Positions 35,596-47,091 of a stretch of 64,000 bases of DNA are shown piece after piece. The number at the start of each line of letters is the position of its first letter. Position 1 is the stretch's first letter. This stretch comes from Pseudisothecium myosuroides (Eukaryota > Streptophyta > Bryopsida > Hypnales > Lembophyllaceae), in contig OX637290.1 in the NCBI GenBank assembly GCA_951799445.1, forward strand, positions 32,048,987 to 32,112,986, written 5' to 3'. The notes under the pieces were generated by a model. The model saw only the letters and a program-made list of their open reading frames with translations, made no database searches and had not been told where the DNA came from. Position numbers and translations under genes: made by a program.

Positions 35596-36899
35596 GTCCC
35601 GACGCCTGATGAGAGGAGTCCTCCTTCAACTCGCATTGACAGGGCCAAATCCTTTGCAATTCCAACCCAGTCACCCTTGAGGAAAATTGGTAATGGACAG
35701 AAAGAAAGGCCGAGATGGCACCAACTGGAAATTAATAAACTAACTTAGCAGTTCACCTTCCCGAACTTCAAAACTTTCAGTTCAACTCTTAAACGGTCTG
35801 GCATTTTGGCCAGACACATCCCGTGCGACAAGTCATGCTCAAGATTCGGGGACAACGATACCACACGGACCTTCCTGAATTCCCGTTCTACAGTTGAAAA
35901 AATCTTGACTGGAGCAATCCGAGGCAACGGTTCGACAGCACTGTAGATAGACGGCTCACTAGCTTGTGGGCAAGACACTAGGGTCTCTCCTCACGTGGGG
36001 GTCCACGTCGGGAATCTCAAGGCCAGGTTCTGAACCCTAATTCGAAACATTTCTGTCGAGCACTCACAGATTCGAAAAACAACACGCGCGATCTCACTGA
36101 ATTCTGTGATTCTTATTCAGAGGAGACATCGATCGAAACCCTGTCGACTACGTGAATGAAACAGCAAGCGAAGATATATCCATCCTCCAAATGGATCCCG
36201 AATTTCCAACACGATATGGCAATGGCACTGCTACCCACAGAAAGCGAAAAATTCTCACCTTAGAAACAAAATGAGTCTCTAGACGAAATCACCGTGAGCA
36301 GATAGCACTGCGCCATCCATTCAGAGCATGCACAACTGAAAGAACACAAAATTACTGCAAACAGACTGAACGGATCGAAACGGAAAAAAAAAAAAGGAAA
36401 GAGCAGTACTCTAATAAAGGAAAACACGTCCAAAGCTTCTGATCACAAATAGTACGTGGGCGTGAATATCGGCTTTTCGAAGGGACCCCCAAGTTACAGT
36501 GCCGACCCCATCTGGATCGACGATCTACAGATCGGAGGACGATCTAGATTGCAGGTGAGTTTGGAACGCCACTCATGCTACGTGGTACGGTAGTTGCTGT
36601 CCGAGGAAATGTTTAACTAAAAATCTTCGTCAACTCCGCTAAGAAATAGCAGCACTTACGACCGTTTGGCGTTTGCCTTGCTTTTTTGACCGCAAATTCC
36701 TGCACGGACCTCAGATACTTATTCCGTACTTCACAGTGAGTGGCCCCTGATTTAACATCTGTCTAAAAGATGTTAACTTTATTGTTGAAATGGAAACATC
36801 TGCGGGATGAGGTCGCGGTGTCAGAGTGAGATGGATTGATTGCTACGAAGCAGGGCGTTAAGTGAAGTGATGCGGTGTGGAGAAGGAGACGGACTTTGC
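35596..36899. other. Upstream region of KAI2 relic
   Basis: No gene recognised. The minus-strand frame at 35745-35978 resembles no family I know. GC content is higher than in the repeats nearby and probably reflects old promoter and leader sequence of the minus-strand genes. Confidence 0.35.
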
Positions 36900-37500
36900 A
36901 CCGGCAATGAGTAGTGGGGTCGTAAACCACTCCCAGGACATGCGCCGTTCATTCCTGGGAGGCTTCTGGGGCGCAACGAGGCCGTAAATGCCCGATTACG
37001 CGCGTAATCAGGCATAACGGATTGTCCATCCAATTTCAATTTCTCATCCAACTTCATGTTTTTTGCTCAAGGTTTACGCCGGCCAATGTCCCTCGTCATC
37101 GGAGATTCTGCAAATTAAAATGCCTCCTTGTCGGGCTCCGCCCACCTCGTTGGCATTTTAATTTGCAGAATCATCTCCTCCTTGGGCATTGCCCTCTACG
37201 TAAACCACTTCCAAAAAATTGTCTGTTCATTTCCTGGGAGGCTTTTGCAACGTAATGTTCAATTGCGTGGATTTTCCTACGTAATCGAGCATTACAGATT
37301 TCTCATCCGACTTTGATTTTTCATCCCTGATTTTCATTCTTTTCTGCTCATGATGCTCGTGATTTACGCCAGGTAGCGCCCTTGTCCTTTGGGCATTCCG
37401 TGAAAAAATGGACCTCCTCATCAGGCTCCGCCCTCCTCGTCAGGCCCTTTTTCACAGAATACCCTCAAACTTGGGCATTACCCTATACTTAAATCTTTGT
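36900..37500. repeat. Tandem pair of hairpin-containing repeats, about 287 bp period
   Basis: Two diverged direct repeats share TTCATT-CCTGGGAGGCTT, a GTAATC-GCATWAC word, TCTCATCC-ACTT and GGCTCCGCCC. Each contains a hairpin whose loop holds the GGCTCCGCCC word. The first has perfect 21 bp arms (37104-37124 and 37152-37172). The second has imperfect arms at about 37391-37410 and 37445-37464. No protein coding sense. Confidence 0.65.
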
Positions 37501-38088
37501 TTAGAATTATTGTAAAACATCGACCTCATAAGGTGAGAGCAACATATTCTACTGACACTCCTTGAAATCGCCTTAGTTATTTTCTAAAATAAAATGAAAT
37601 ATATGGATGTATTCATCTACCATAACATTCTTAATGAAAGTCAAGAGCCTTCCATTTAACGTTAACCCTTGAAAGTTGGGGTTCTTTTAAACGAGGGTCC
37701 TCTTCCTTGCCTGGTTCAATAGTTTCTTGTCTCCTTGGTTCCTCCTTCTCTTCATTGTCCAGCCTCACGGCTTGGTTTGTTTTTTGTTTTTTTTTAATGC
37801 AATGAATCTGCCATTTATTCAAAAATAAAAAATAAAAAATTGAGGTCCTTTTATACAACCCATATTTAGCCTTCTAACTCTTCAATTGTGGTTTAATACA
37901 TGAATTGTAATACATTGTTATTTACGTACTATCAAGATCATTAATTTATTTTATACTAAAAAGTATTTAGTTCATGTTTTTCTGATAAAATACCAACAAA
38001 TTCATAATATACTATATAGCTGCAAAGGCCCTTTAAGGGTTAAATTTGGATTGGATAAAATTTGGAAATCTTTCTTGTATATATATCA
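37501..38088. other. AT-rich spacer
   Basis: No gene or structured repeat recognised. The minus-strand frame at 37631-37858 is low-complexity and unlike any family. Confidence 0.4.
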
Positions 38089-38092
38089 TTAA

Positions 38093-38687
38093 CCCCTAAA
38101 GTCCCAAGGCCATTTTTCCATCAAAAAACACTCAAAACTGCCATTTCTATAGCAAAGAGCAAAAAAAAATTTAACGTATTTTTTGCACATTTTATCGTAC
38201 GATCTTGTACTAGATTAGTGTAAGAATGTGTGGAAGAAATTTCAAAAACTTTGACCATGTAGATTGCAAGATATTTGCATTTAAAGTGAAGGAATCAAGT
38301 TTTTTTGCACCTTGCTCAACTACATTTTTTGGCTTTGAACCTTCTTAACTTAAAATTTTTGCTCTAATGATTTTAAATTTCTAATTTTATATGATGAAAA
38401 ATTGAGTTGAGAATCTAGAAAAAAAAGTTCAAAACAAAAACACTTAGTTTTCACTTATTAAAAAATATTAAGTAGAAATAGGTTCAAGATTGAAGGAAAA
38501 AATAAATCATTAATAGCTCTAAGATAGAGTTGAAATTTACTAATCTCAATGGTGAGATTGTTCTAGCAAGAAATCTTAACTTTGTATAACTTTTTTTTTT
38601 GAAAAATTGTCAAGATTGAGTTCAGAAATGAATCCTACAAGTTATTCTTTCATTTTGTCCCCCAAGGGGACAACGGGACTTTAGGGG
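38093..38687 (+). mobile_element. TTAA-flanked element, 595 bp
   Basis: TTAA at 38089-38092 and 38688-38691. Ends CCCCTAAAGTCCC and GGGACTTTAGGGG are perfect 13 bp inverted repeats. The first 250 bp parallel the elements at 50064 and 10635 (in reverse), including GATCTTGTACTAGATTAGTG; the right part differs. Non-coding. Confidence 0.75.
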
Positions 38688-38691
38688 TTAA

Positions 38692-40110
38692 GCTAGACCA
38701 AATGGCCAATCAATAATGAGCTTCTACATTCATTAAGGCAACTAGCAACTACAAAGTTGTAGGATAAATTTTCTAACAAAATTTCTCTTACAAAAACCAC
38801 ACATTCAAATGTGTAATTTGAAATACAAAATTTAGCTTTGTAGATGCATCACTTGAAGACAAAATGAATGATATTGAAAAGTTGGATTCTAATTGACTAT
38901 TAGAGACAATATCTTTAAGATTTCTTGAAAATTAAGCCCCTCATACTAGTAATAACATTTTAATTTTTAAGGGGTAAAAAAATTCAATTATCTAGAAAAG
39001 AGCCCAATTATCCATGAAGAATGTGATTTTTGAAGGATGAAGTGCACACTTCCTTCCTTCAAATTAAGAACAATTGATTTTTTTGAGCCTCACTTTTATG
39101 GGGCACTTTAAGAATATTTCAAAGGATCCCATTGTATCTCATCAAATCATGCATGAAAATGAAAAATGATGCAAATGACACTATAAAAAAAATGTCATGC
39201 CATTCATTACAAAGTTCTCATGTTATAAATTGTCAATAAAAATCATACAATTATCGTCAGACACTACTTTTATATTACATTCATTTGAAAATATTATTAC
39301 AACGTGATATTGACATTCATTGATACCATGCAATTTAGGCATGTCATTGATATTTGAGTTTGAAGTGCTAAAGTTGCATGATAATTATGCATGATAAAAT
39401 ATGTATGATTTTAGTGGTTTAGTGATGGGCAACTAACTTCGTGCAGCATTAGTGCTTTTTTAAGACATATCAAGTTAGTGCAATAATCACACAACATCAC
39501 GTTTGTGCATAGGTATTGCACTAACATTGCATTTTTTTATCTTTCACAATTTCAATACTAAGAATTGAAAAGCAGCAATTGTGTTCAAAGTAGAAATTCA
39601 AACCTCATTTAAGTATAGTAGAATAAAAAAATTCAAAAAACTTTAGACTAAGAGAAGTTGGTAATACAAGATAGCTTTCATCTCCAAAAGTCTATTTGAG
39701 ATTTAGAGCCTCTAATCAAAAGTTATGGACAAAGTTCAAAGGCGGGTTGGAAGGTTCAATACACTTACTTCAATGTTGATACAATGTGTACACAAAAAAA
39801 TTATATTCAAATTCAAAAGTAGAAGTAGAACGCTAGCATTTGGAATGGATGGTGCTGCCGCCGTGGCTGGATTTGATTCTTAGTTTGAGACCTAAAATTG
39901 CTTATGCTTTCTCCTACCTTTCTAGTGGTCAATTGCTATACCAAATACATCAAAAGCTTTGGACAAGGTACTCAAAGGGCGATCATTTTTCAATTTTCAT
40001 AATGTTCTAATTATTAGATTTTTTACTTGAATTGCAAATGTCCCTTAATCTTCACCATTTATGCTTTCTATAATTTGGAAGCTCATGGTCGTTGGAAGAA
40101 AGACTTCCTG
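38692..40110. other. AT-rich spacer
   Basis: No gene recognised. Positions 39600-39780 share phrases (CCTCTAATCAAAAGTTATGG) with one arm of the foldback repeat at 53720-54060, so a broken relative may be present. Confidence 0.4.
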
Positions 40111-40119
40111 TTTTTGTTC

Positions 40120-40880
40120 CACTTTGGTAATTTCAAGCCTTTTCGGGGGGAATACTATAAAATTAGAAAAACATTTTTAAAAAAATATATAAAATAATAA
40201 TAATGTATAGACCTGTAAGAAAAAGGTACCCTATAGAAGAAAAGCCCAAAAAAATTCATTAAAAGTAAGAAAACTAGAAAAGTGCAGAATTGCCAAAAAT
40301 TAGATACTTGGATGTTTTAATTTGTAAATAATAGCAAAAATATTTTTCAAAGAAATTTAAAAAATTCATTTGGAAGGACTTTGTGGTGAAAATATTTCAC
40401 CAAAAAAATGGTCTTGAAACCATTTTTGATTTTCAAAATTGAACACGCAAGGGAGCCCTATTTGCATGAACATAGAGGATTTAAAATATTTTTAAATTCC
40501 CCATGGTAGAAATATGAGTTCCTACTATGGGAATACACCATAGAAATTTCAGCCCTAGATCATGAAATTTGGGGACTCCATAGTAGTCAAAACCCCTAAA
40601 ACTCAAAATGTGACATATTATTTTAATTGATTTTAAAATATAAAATGATTTTTTTAAATCTCTGAAAAATATGAGATGATTAAACTCAAGACAAACATCT
40701 CCAATAAAAATTTCAACTTCATGCAAGTCATGCTTCAAAAGTTATTGCAAAAAAAGAGCTTCCACACTCCTTTTGTGACAATGTTCCACTACAGGTGTTC
40801 TCGGGGGTTGTACTCCCATTTTTTTGTTGGAGATGTGCAATCAAATGAAGGGTTATTATAATTACCTTGCTCCTAAATTT
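40120..40880. repeat. Diverged copy of the 54118-54868 element
   Basis: The interior runs parallel to 54190-54830: AATGTATA-ACCT-TAAGAAAAAG-TACCCTA, then GGAAGGACTTTGTGGTGAAA and a block like CCATRAAATTTCAGCYC. The terminal GTTGCAAGAAA signature is lost, so this is an old copy. Confidence 0.5.
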
Positions 40881-41464
40881 TAGAAATGGCTTAGAAATAA
40901 ATTAGCGTCATCATATTGGGTTTGGGGGCCTTATAAGTAATGAAGGATAGGAGAAGATACCGAGTTTTTAATTATTTTTATATTCTAAACTAGCCTTGCT
41001 GAAAATAAAAAAATAAAATCTGAACTTTTTAGGAATACTTTTGGAGTATACAATATGTGGTATTTACTTTATTAACAAGGCATGTGGTATTTGAGGTTGG
41101 AACCAGTTACTATTTGTTGTATGCTCGGCTGTATGTGAATAATTAGTGTACATGGTGGATTGGTGTACTGGCCACATTGTAGTCATTGGATTGTGAATAG
41201 CAAAAGTGGCAGGAGTGGGCGATAGCGCGCACCTTGGATGCTGACACATGCGCTTGTTGGCTTTGATCTAAGCAAAAAATTTAGGTTTTCAATCTCCTTA
41301 TTTGCTTTTGGTGAACAAAGAAACTGGATTGCAAGATTCGACTAGTGTGATTATGCAATTAGGATTACAGTTTTGTTTTCGAGAGAGTTTGTGCATGCTT
41401 TAGGATTGAAGTTCAAAGTGAGGCTTGGTGGTAACGATTGCACAAAGTGCTTCAAATTTGGGGT
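40881..41464. other. Spacer left of the chromovirus
   Basis: No gene recognised. The frame 41373-41675 runs into the left LTR and is not a real gene. Confidence 0.4.
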
Positions 41465-41721
41465 TGTTATGGATCGGCTTGACCAAGAAGTCGATGCTCT
41501 ACTTAGATTGCATTCAAAGCAAACCAACACTAAATCACCACCAAGTTACAATAATGACAATGAGAATCACACTTACACATTGTATCCAAAATCATATTAT
41601 CTTCATTACACAAAATGTCAAGTGAGGAACAAGCCTCCTCACTTGACTATTAAAGGGAAGGGAGAGGCCAACTAACCCTAACCGTTACAACCGTTCCCTT
41701 GTTACGAACGGGTTCGTAACA
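41465..41721 (-). repeat. 3' LTR of chromovirus
   Basis: 257 bp, from TGTTATGGATCGG to GGGTTCGTAACA. It differs from the other LTR by three C/T substitutions and a 1 bp indel. Its ends contain the inverted word TGTTACG / CGTAACA, longer than the usual TG...CA. Confidence 0.92.
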
Positions 41722-44700
41722 TTACCCCCCCTTCTAGGTTGGGGCCCCGGTGCCGTTGGATGGAGTTTATGAAAATCAGCAATCACCTCCGGTGCGTTTT
41801 CAAGATTGTCCGCCGGCTTCCACGAATTCTCCTCCGGGCCATAGCCCTCCCATGACACCAAGTAGTGGAGTTTTTTCCAACGACCGAATAAACATGAATC
41901 AATAACCTTGTGCACCTCCCACTCCACATCTCCAATTGGAGTAATAATCGGCGGAGGTGGTATGCGGCGACGTCCGAGAATGGTATCCTCACGGTATTTT
42001 TCAAGTAGAGAAACATGGAAAACATTGTGAATACGCAATGTCTTAGGTAGTTTTAACCGGTAAACGAGATCGGAGAGTTTAGCTATTATTGAAAACGGTC
42101 CAAGAAACTTAGAAGCTAATTTGTGAGAGGACTCTGTAGTTGCAATATTTTCATGGCGCAAGAGGACTTTGTCACCTGGTTGAAAGGTCGGTTGTAGTTG
42201 TACCCCTCGGTCGTAATTTCGCTTAGCTTGTTCCCCCGCAATCAAAATCATAGTTTTGAGTTCCTCATGAACTTGTTGTAGATGTCGAACCCGGTCCTCG
42301 GCCGCTGGAACAGTGGATGTTGTAGGTATAGAAAACGATAATGCCGGGTGGTAACCGTACGTGGCATAGAACGGAGAGAACCCTATTGCCGAATGGCAGG
42401 CGTTGTTATAGGCAAATTCGGCTAATGGCAATAGATCCGCCCAATTATCTTGACGCTTTGTCGTGAACATTCAAAGGAATTGTTCAATTACTTGATTCAC
42501 CCTCTCCGTTTGGCCATCCCCTTGGGGATGAAAAGCCGTCGTTGGTGATGGCTGGATCTTAAGGAGTTCACATAGTCTACGCATAAATTTTGACACAAAA
42601 ACGGAGCCCCTGTCTGATATGACCTCCTCCGGCATGCCATGATATTTCCATACATTATTTAAATATAACGATACAGTGTCATTGGAGTCAATGGTCTCCT
42701 TTGTAGGTACAAAATGAGCTAGTTTAGTATTCTTATCAACAACCACTAGGATAGAGTCATACCCTTTGCTTTGGGGTAGTTTAACGATGAAGTCCGTAGA
42801 AACCCGCTTCCATGGAGCATGAGCGGCTGGAATCGGTTGTAGTAGGCCATATCGAGGATGACGTGTTGATTTTGACCTCTGGCACAAATCGCACCCATCA
42901 ACATATTGATGCACATAACGACGAACAGTAGGCCAATAAAAAATTCTAGTTACCAATTCTAAAGTTTTAGCCCGGCCTTGATGTCCCGCGGCGGGAGCGT
43001 CATGCCTCGATCGCAATATTTGTCGCTGAACTTCGTCATCGTTTGGCACATATATCATGTCTTTGAACCGAAGAATTCCATCTGTGAGGTTATATTCTTG
43101 AAACCGTCGACGGATGTCATGCGGGCTCTTTTTTAATCCCCCTTTTAGAATTGCCAATAGTGGTTGCAATGCGGGGTCTTCGTCAATGCATAGTTTTATT
43201 TGTTCTAGAATTTGAGCATCGCTCCAAACGGGGTCACAGTCCTCCAATGATGCCAAACGTAGAAGGGGGCGATTCTCTTCATGTCGGCCTTCCATGAGAT
43301 CAACCCTTCTTGAGAGGGCATTTGCATGCCCATTTAATGAACCCGGACGATGTTGGATATCAAAGTCAAACGCGGATAAGAATTCTGACCATCGAGCTTG
43401 TCTTCTATTTAATTGCTTCGTAGTCATAAAGTACTCCAAATTTTTATGATCCGAAATTACACGGACTTGATGAGGTGACCCCTCTAAATACACCCGCCAA
43501 TCCTGGAAAGCTAAAATAATACTTAGGAGTTCTTTGTCATAAATGTCGTAGTTCTGTTCAGCGGGAGACATTTTAGAACTCCTGTATGCACACGGATGTA
43601 AGTGACCGTCATCCCCGTGCTACGAAAGAATTGCACCTGTTGCCATGTCTGACGCATCCGTTTCAACTATAAAAGGCCGTGCAAAGTCAGGATGGAGTAG
43701 TACCGGTACTTGAAGAAATCTTCATCGTAGGTCGATGAATGCTTGACTTGCTTGTAGGTCCCATTCAAATTGTTTGTTCTTTTGAGTCAGAATAGTGAGA
43801 GGAACAGTAATCTTGGAATAATCACATATAAATTGGCGGTAAAAATTCGCAAATCCAAGGAAGGCTTGAATTTCCTTAACCGAGGTTGGAACGGGCCAAT
43901 CTTTAATAGTTTGCACCTTGTCTGGACACATTTCAAGTCCTTTAGCCGAGACAATCATTCCCAAAAATTCAACGGAATGCTGATGGAATTGACATTTGGA
44001 TTCTTTAGCATATAGTCCATGTTCCTGTAATCTTTGTAATATGTCCCTTACCACTTGCCGATGCTCTTCAAGATTCTTTGAAAAAATTAAGATGTCATCC
44101 AAGTATATAACAACAGATATGTCCAAAAGGTCCTTAAAAATATCTTGCATTAACGATTGAAATTGTGCAGGGGCATTAGTCAACCCAAACGGCATAACTA
44201 AATATTCAAATAATTCGTACCGCGTTTTAAAAGCCGTTTTGAATTCGTGGCCCGCAGCCATACGAAGTCGATGATAGGCTTGTCGAATGTCCAATTTGGA
44301 GAAAATCGTAGCCCCTACCAACCGGTCAGTGAGCTCTGGGATAAGGGGTAGGGGATAGCGGTTCCGCACGGTAACCTTGTTGAGATTCCGGTAATCTATA
44401 CAAACCCGAATTGAACCGTCCTTTTTCCGAGCGAACACAATAGGTGCTGAAACAGGAGACTTGGATCTTCGAATCCAGCCCTTGCCTAAATTCTCGTCTA
44501 AATACCTCCGTAGCTCCTCCAGCTCCACCGGGGACATTGGCCGCAACCCAGTGTTACGGGGCTCTTGTCCTTCTTTAAATTCAATCTTCATATCGCAAGT
44601 CCTATGGGCTGGCAACTCATTGGATGCCACCTCACTGAAAGCTGCTTTTAAATCATGATATTCTTCTGGAATAGAAGAAGATAGTGGAGTATCCACCTCG

Positions 44701-45587
44701 GAAATCTCGAGTGCATAAATTTCTGCCTCCTTTGCCGAAAGACGAAAAGCTGCCTCAGAAACCAATGCATACTTTGGAGCAATTAATTTTGAAAGTTGTT
44801 TTTCTGCCTTGAAATTCAACTCATGTTGTCCTTGAGCTCGCACCAAAAAATTCCGTCCTTGATTGGAATCCCCCGGTCCGGTAGGCTGGGATGCCGGCCC
44901 GGCCTTGGAGGAATTTCCTCCAAATGGATTCTCCTCTGAATTTGTGAATTGGGAACTTTCGTGGCACTCCATAGCTTTGCAATTTCCTTTTTCTCCTTGC
45001 ACCCCATACCCCATGCACCAAGCCTGACAATATGGGGAATCAAATACCACACTTCGTTGAGACCACCGAATAGTCGGGTCATGACGGATTAACCATGGAA
45101 TGCCTAAAATGCATGGATACTTGCCTGTATTTGTGACATCTGCTACCAATCTTTCACGATGATCTCCAATGATAACCTCTACAATAGCCTCGTGGGTTAT
45201 AAGCCCGGAGCTGATCATTCGGCCATCAATCACCCTAACTTCACGCGGCACCGGCTTTAGTTGCAGCTCCGCATTACATTGTTCCGCAAACTTGGGATGC
45301 ATGAATATTCCTGTGGCTCTCGAATCCACTAACGTGAGACCTGGGACGGAATTGAGCTGTGCATCCAACGTCACATGTGCACTAGGGTCAATAGTGACAC
45401 GTAAGCACAACGGATCTAATCCGCAATTTACCTCCTTCGAAACCTCGACATCCGTATTCGACCATATGTTACTCCATTGTAAATTCTCCCAAGCGGCCGA
45501 CTCAAAAGGCCGCTCCACCATATTGCCCACCTTCCTTGTTGCGTCCAGCGTAGGTGTCTTGTGGATGATGGCAGCGGCAATTTGCAC
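41685..45587 (-). pseudogene. Chromovirus pol with chromodomain, three stops
   Basis: One frame encodes the whole polyprotein but carries stops at 43722-43724, about 43620 and 42471-42473. The protease active site reads VDSRATG where DSGA is expected, probably inactive. The reverse transcriptase is well kept: SAPIVFARKKDGSIRVCIDY, MPFGLTNAPAQFQ and VVIYLDDILIFS with the YLDD box. RNase H begins at about 43680 ([14 protein letters not shown]). The integrase has the HHCC zinc finger (H...H...CDLCQRS) and the catalytic D, D, E in STDFIVKL, VISDRG and GQTERVNQ. A chromodomain follows (EWEVHKVIDS...YLVSWEGYG...NSWKPADNL). Each stop is one C-to-T step from an Arg or Gln codon. Confidence 0.88.
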
Positions 45588-45613
45588 AGTGCCCGGGTAC
45601 TGAAAAGTTTCCT

Positions 45614-46702
45614 TCAGTCCCGGGCTTTCTCTTTTCCCGAAGAGGTGCCTTCCGCTTCAATGGTGGCAGAGATCGACAAGGGCTTTGAGGGATTCGTGGG
45701 GCAACGCGATCGAATATGACCTACTCCACCGCAACCCCAACAACGTCCTTGGCGTTGATATTCTTGCCGTTCCACCGCCGTTTTTGCCAAGGCTGTAGAA
45801 GGAGTACGCACCGCTCCAAGCTCCATTGGCACCGGCCCGGAGGTATTCGAGTTAGATTGTACCTTCCCCAGTGCATCTCGTGGCAAAGTTATTGGGGAGC
45901 GGAAACTTGAAGTCTCAAAAGGTGAACGGCGGTTTTGACGCCGACCCCATAATCTCTCATCGATTCGGGATGACATTGCCATCCAATCTTGTAGCCGGCG
46001 TGGTTGAGTCTCCGCCGTCGCCACCGAATCCAAAATCTCATCCTTGAGTCCTCCACGAAAGCGAGCTACCAAACTGGATTCATTCCAATCGAGTAGCGCC
46101 GCGCATTCATTAAACATAGAAATATAATTCGCGACTGACCCAGTTTGTCGAAGCTTCCGAATGCGATCCTCCGCATTGCTCCGACGGTCAATATCCCCAT
46201 ATACGGAAATCACGGACTCCTGAAAAACTTGGTAATCGCCCAATAACTCGTGATCACGCTCCTCATCCAAAGCTTGGAGAAGAGGCATAGCCCAATTTTG
46301 TGCCGCTCCAGTCATATACGAAAGCGCATAAGCTACCTTATCTGCATCAGAGCTATAAGTGCGCAGTTTACCTCGAAATACAAGACGGAGTTGTGCAAAC
46401 CACCGGTAAACTTCATTTCCCTTCTTTCCGGAAAATTTTTCCGGTTCCTCTACCTTCGATTCTTTGAGTTCCACATTGGATTCCGCACACCTCCCTCCTA
46501 ACACTCCTCCGCTATTGGAGACGGGAGAGACCACCGGTCGTGGTCCTTGCGCTGCTCGACTCGAAATCTCTTGTATCAATTGAGGAAGTGTGGCTTGGAA
46601 CACACTTTGGATTTGTTGTTGGATGAAGGCCGCCCACTCCGACCCCATCCCATCCGGCATCAATTCTTCCCCCGGTTGGACCACCGGTGGTACTTGATCC
46701 AT
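45614..46702 (-). CDS. Chromovirus gag
   Basis: A 362-residue capsid protein that starts MDQVPPVVQPGEEL. The middle part (about residues 85-255) resembles the Retrotrans_gag domain, with AQNWAMPLLQAL, LGDYQVFQESVISVYGD and the RKLRQTGSVANYISMFNECA helix. A single CCHC zinc knuckle, CWGCGGVGHIRSRC, lies near residue 325 and would bind element RNA. The frame is unbroken. The stop at 45614-45616 is followed by pol in another frame, so pol would need a frameshift or separate initiation. Confidence 0.88.
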   Translation of the reverse strand: MDQVPPVVQPGEELMPDGMGSEWAAFIQQQIQSVFQATLPQLIQEISSRAAQGPRPVVSPVSNSGGVLGGRCAESNVELKESKVEEPEKFSGKKGNEVYRWFAQLRLVFRGKLRTYSSDADKVAYALSYMTGAAQNWAMPLLQALDEERDHELLGDYQVFQESVISVYGDIDRRSNAEDRIRKLRQTGSVANYISMFNECAALLDWNESSLVARFRGGLKDEILDSVATAETQPRRLQDWMAMSSRIDERLWGRRQNRRSPFETSSFRSPITLPRDALGKVQSNSNTSGPVPMELGAVRTPSTALAKTAVERQEYQRQGRCWGCGGVGHIRSRCPTNPSKPLSISATIEAEGTSSGKEKARD

Positions 46703-46835
46703 CGAAAGAGATTAGGGTTCCGAATTAAATAATCCTACAAAATCTCTCATGGTAACGGCCGTTGTCCAAAGCCATCAATGCACCTTCAACGTGGGAATCC
46801 GAATTAGAGCATGGACTTTGCATGACTTGACATTA

Positions 46836-47091
46836 TGTTACGGATCGGCTTGACCAAGAAGTCGATGCTCTACTTAGATTGCATTCAAAGCAAACCAACA
46901 CTAAATCACCACCAAGTTACAATAATGACAATGAGAATCACACTTACACATTGTATCCAAAATCATATTATTTTCATTACACAAAATGTCAAGTGAGGAA
47001 CAAGCCTCCTCACTTGACTATTAAAGGGAAGGGAGAGGCCAACTAACCCAACCGTTACAACCGTTCCCTTGTTACGAACGGGTCCGTAACA
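46836..47091 (-). repeat. 5' LTR of chromovirus
   Basis: 256 bp, from TGTTACGGATCGG to GGGTCCGTAACA. The promoter and transcription start of the element should lie within it; no TATA box could be assigned with confidence. Confidence 0.92.

Larger units (their letters stand above)
41465..47091 (-). mobile_element. Ty3/gypsy chromovirus, nearly complete
   Basis: A 5.6 kb LTR retrotransposon transcribed right to left. LTRs lie at 46836-47091 (5') and 41465-41721 (3'). The coding order gag, protease, reverse transcriptase, RNase H, integrase, chromodomain is that of a chromovirus, a plant-wide Ty3 branch that targets chromatin through the chromodomain. A purine tract (AGAAGGGGGGG) precedes the 3' LTR. 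No primer-binding site matching a familiar tRNA was recognised after the 5' LTR. The flanking bases differ (GGGGT left, AATGG right), so no 5 bp target duplication is seen. LTR identity of about 98% indicates a recent insertion, but stops have already silenced pol. Confidence 0.93.

Noticed and set aside
45169..45603. 144-residue plus-strand frame opposite the chromovirus pol
   Set aside because: Shadow of the protease region on the other strand, without motifs.
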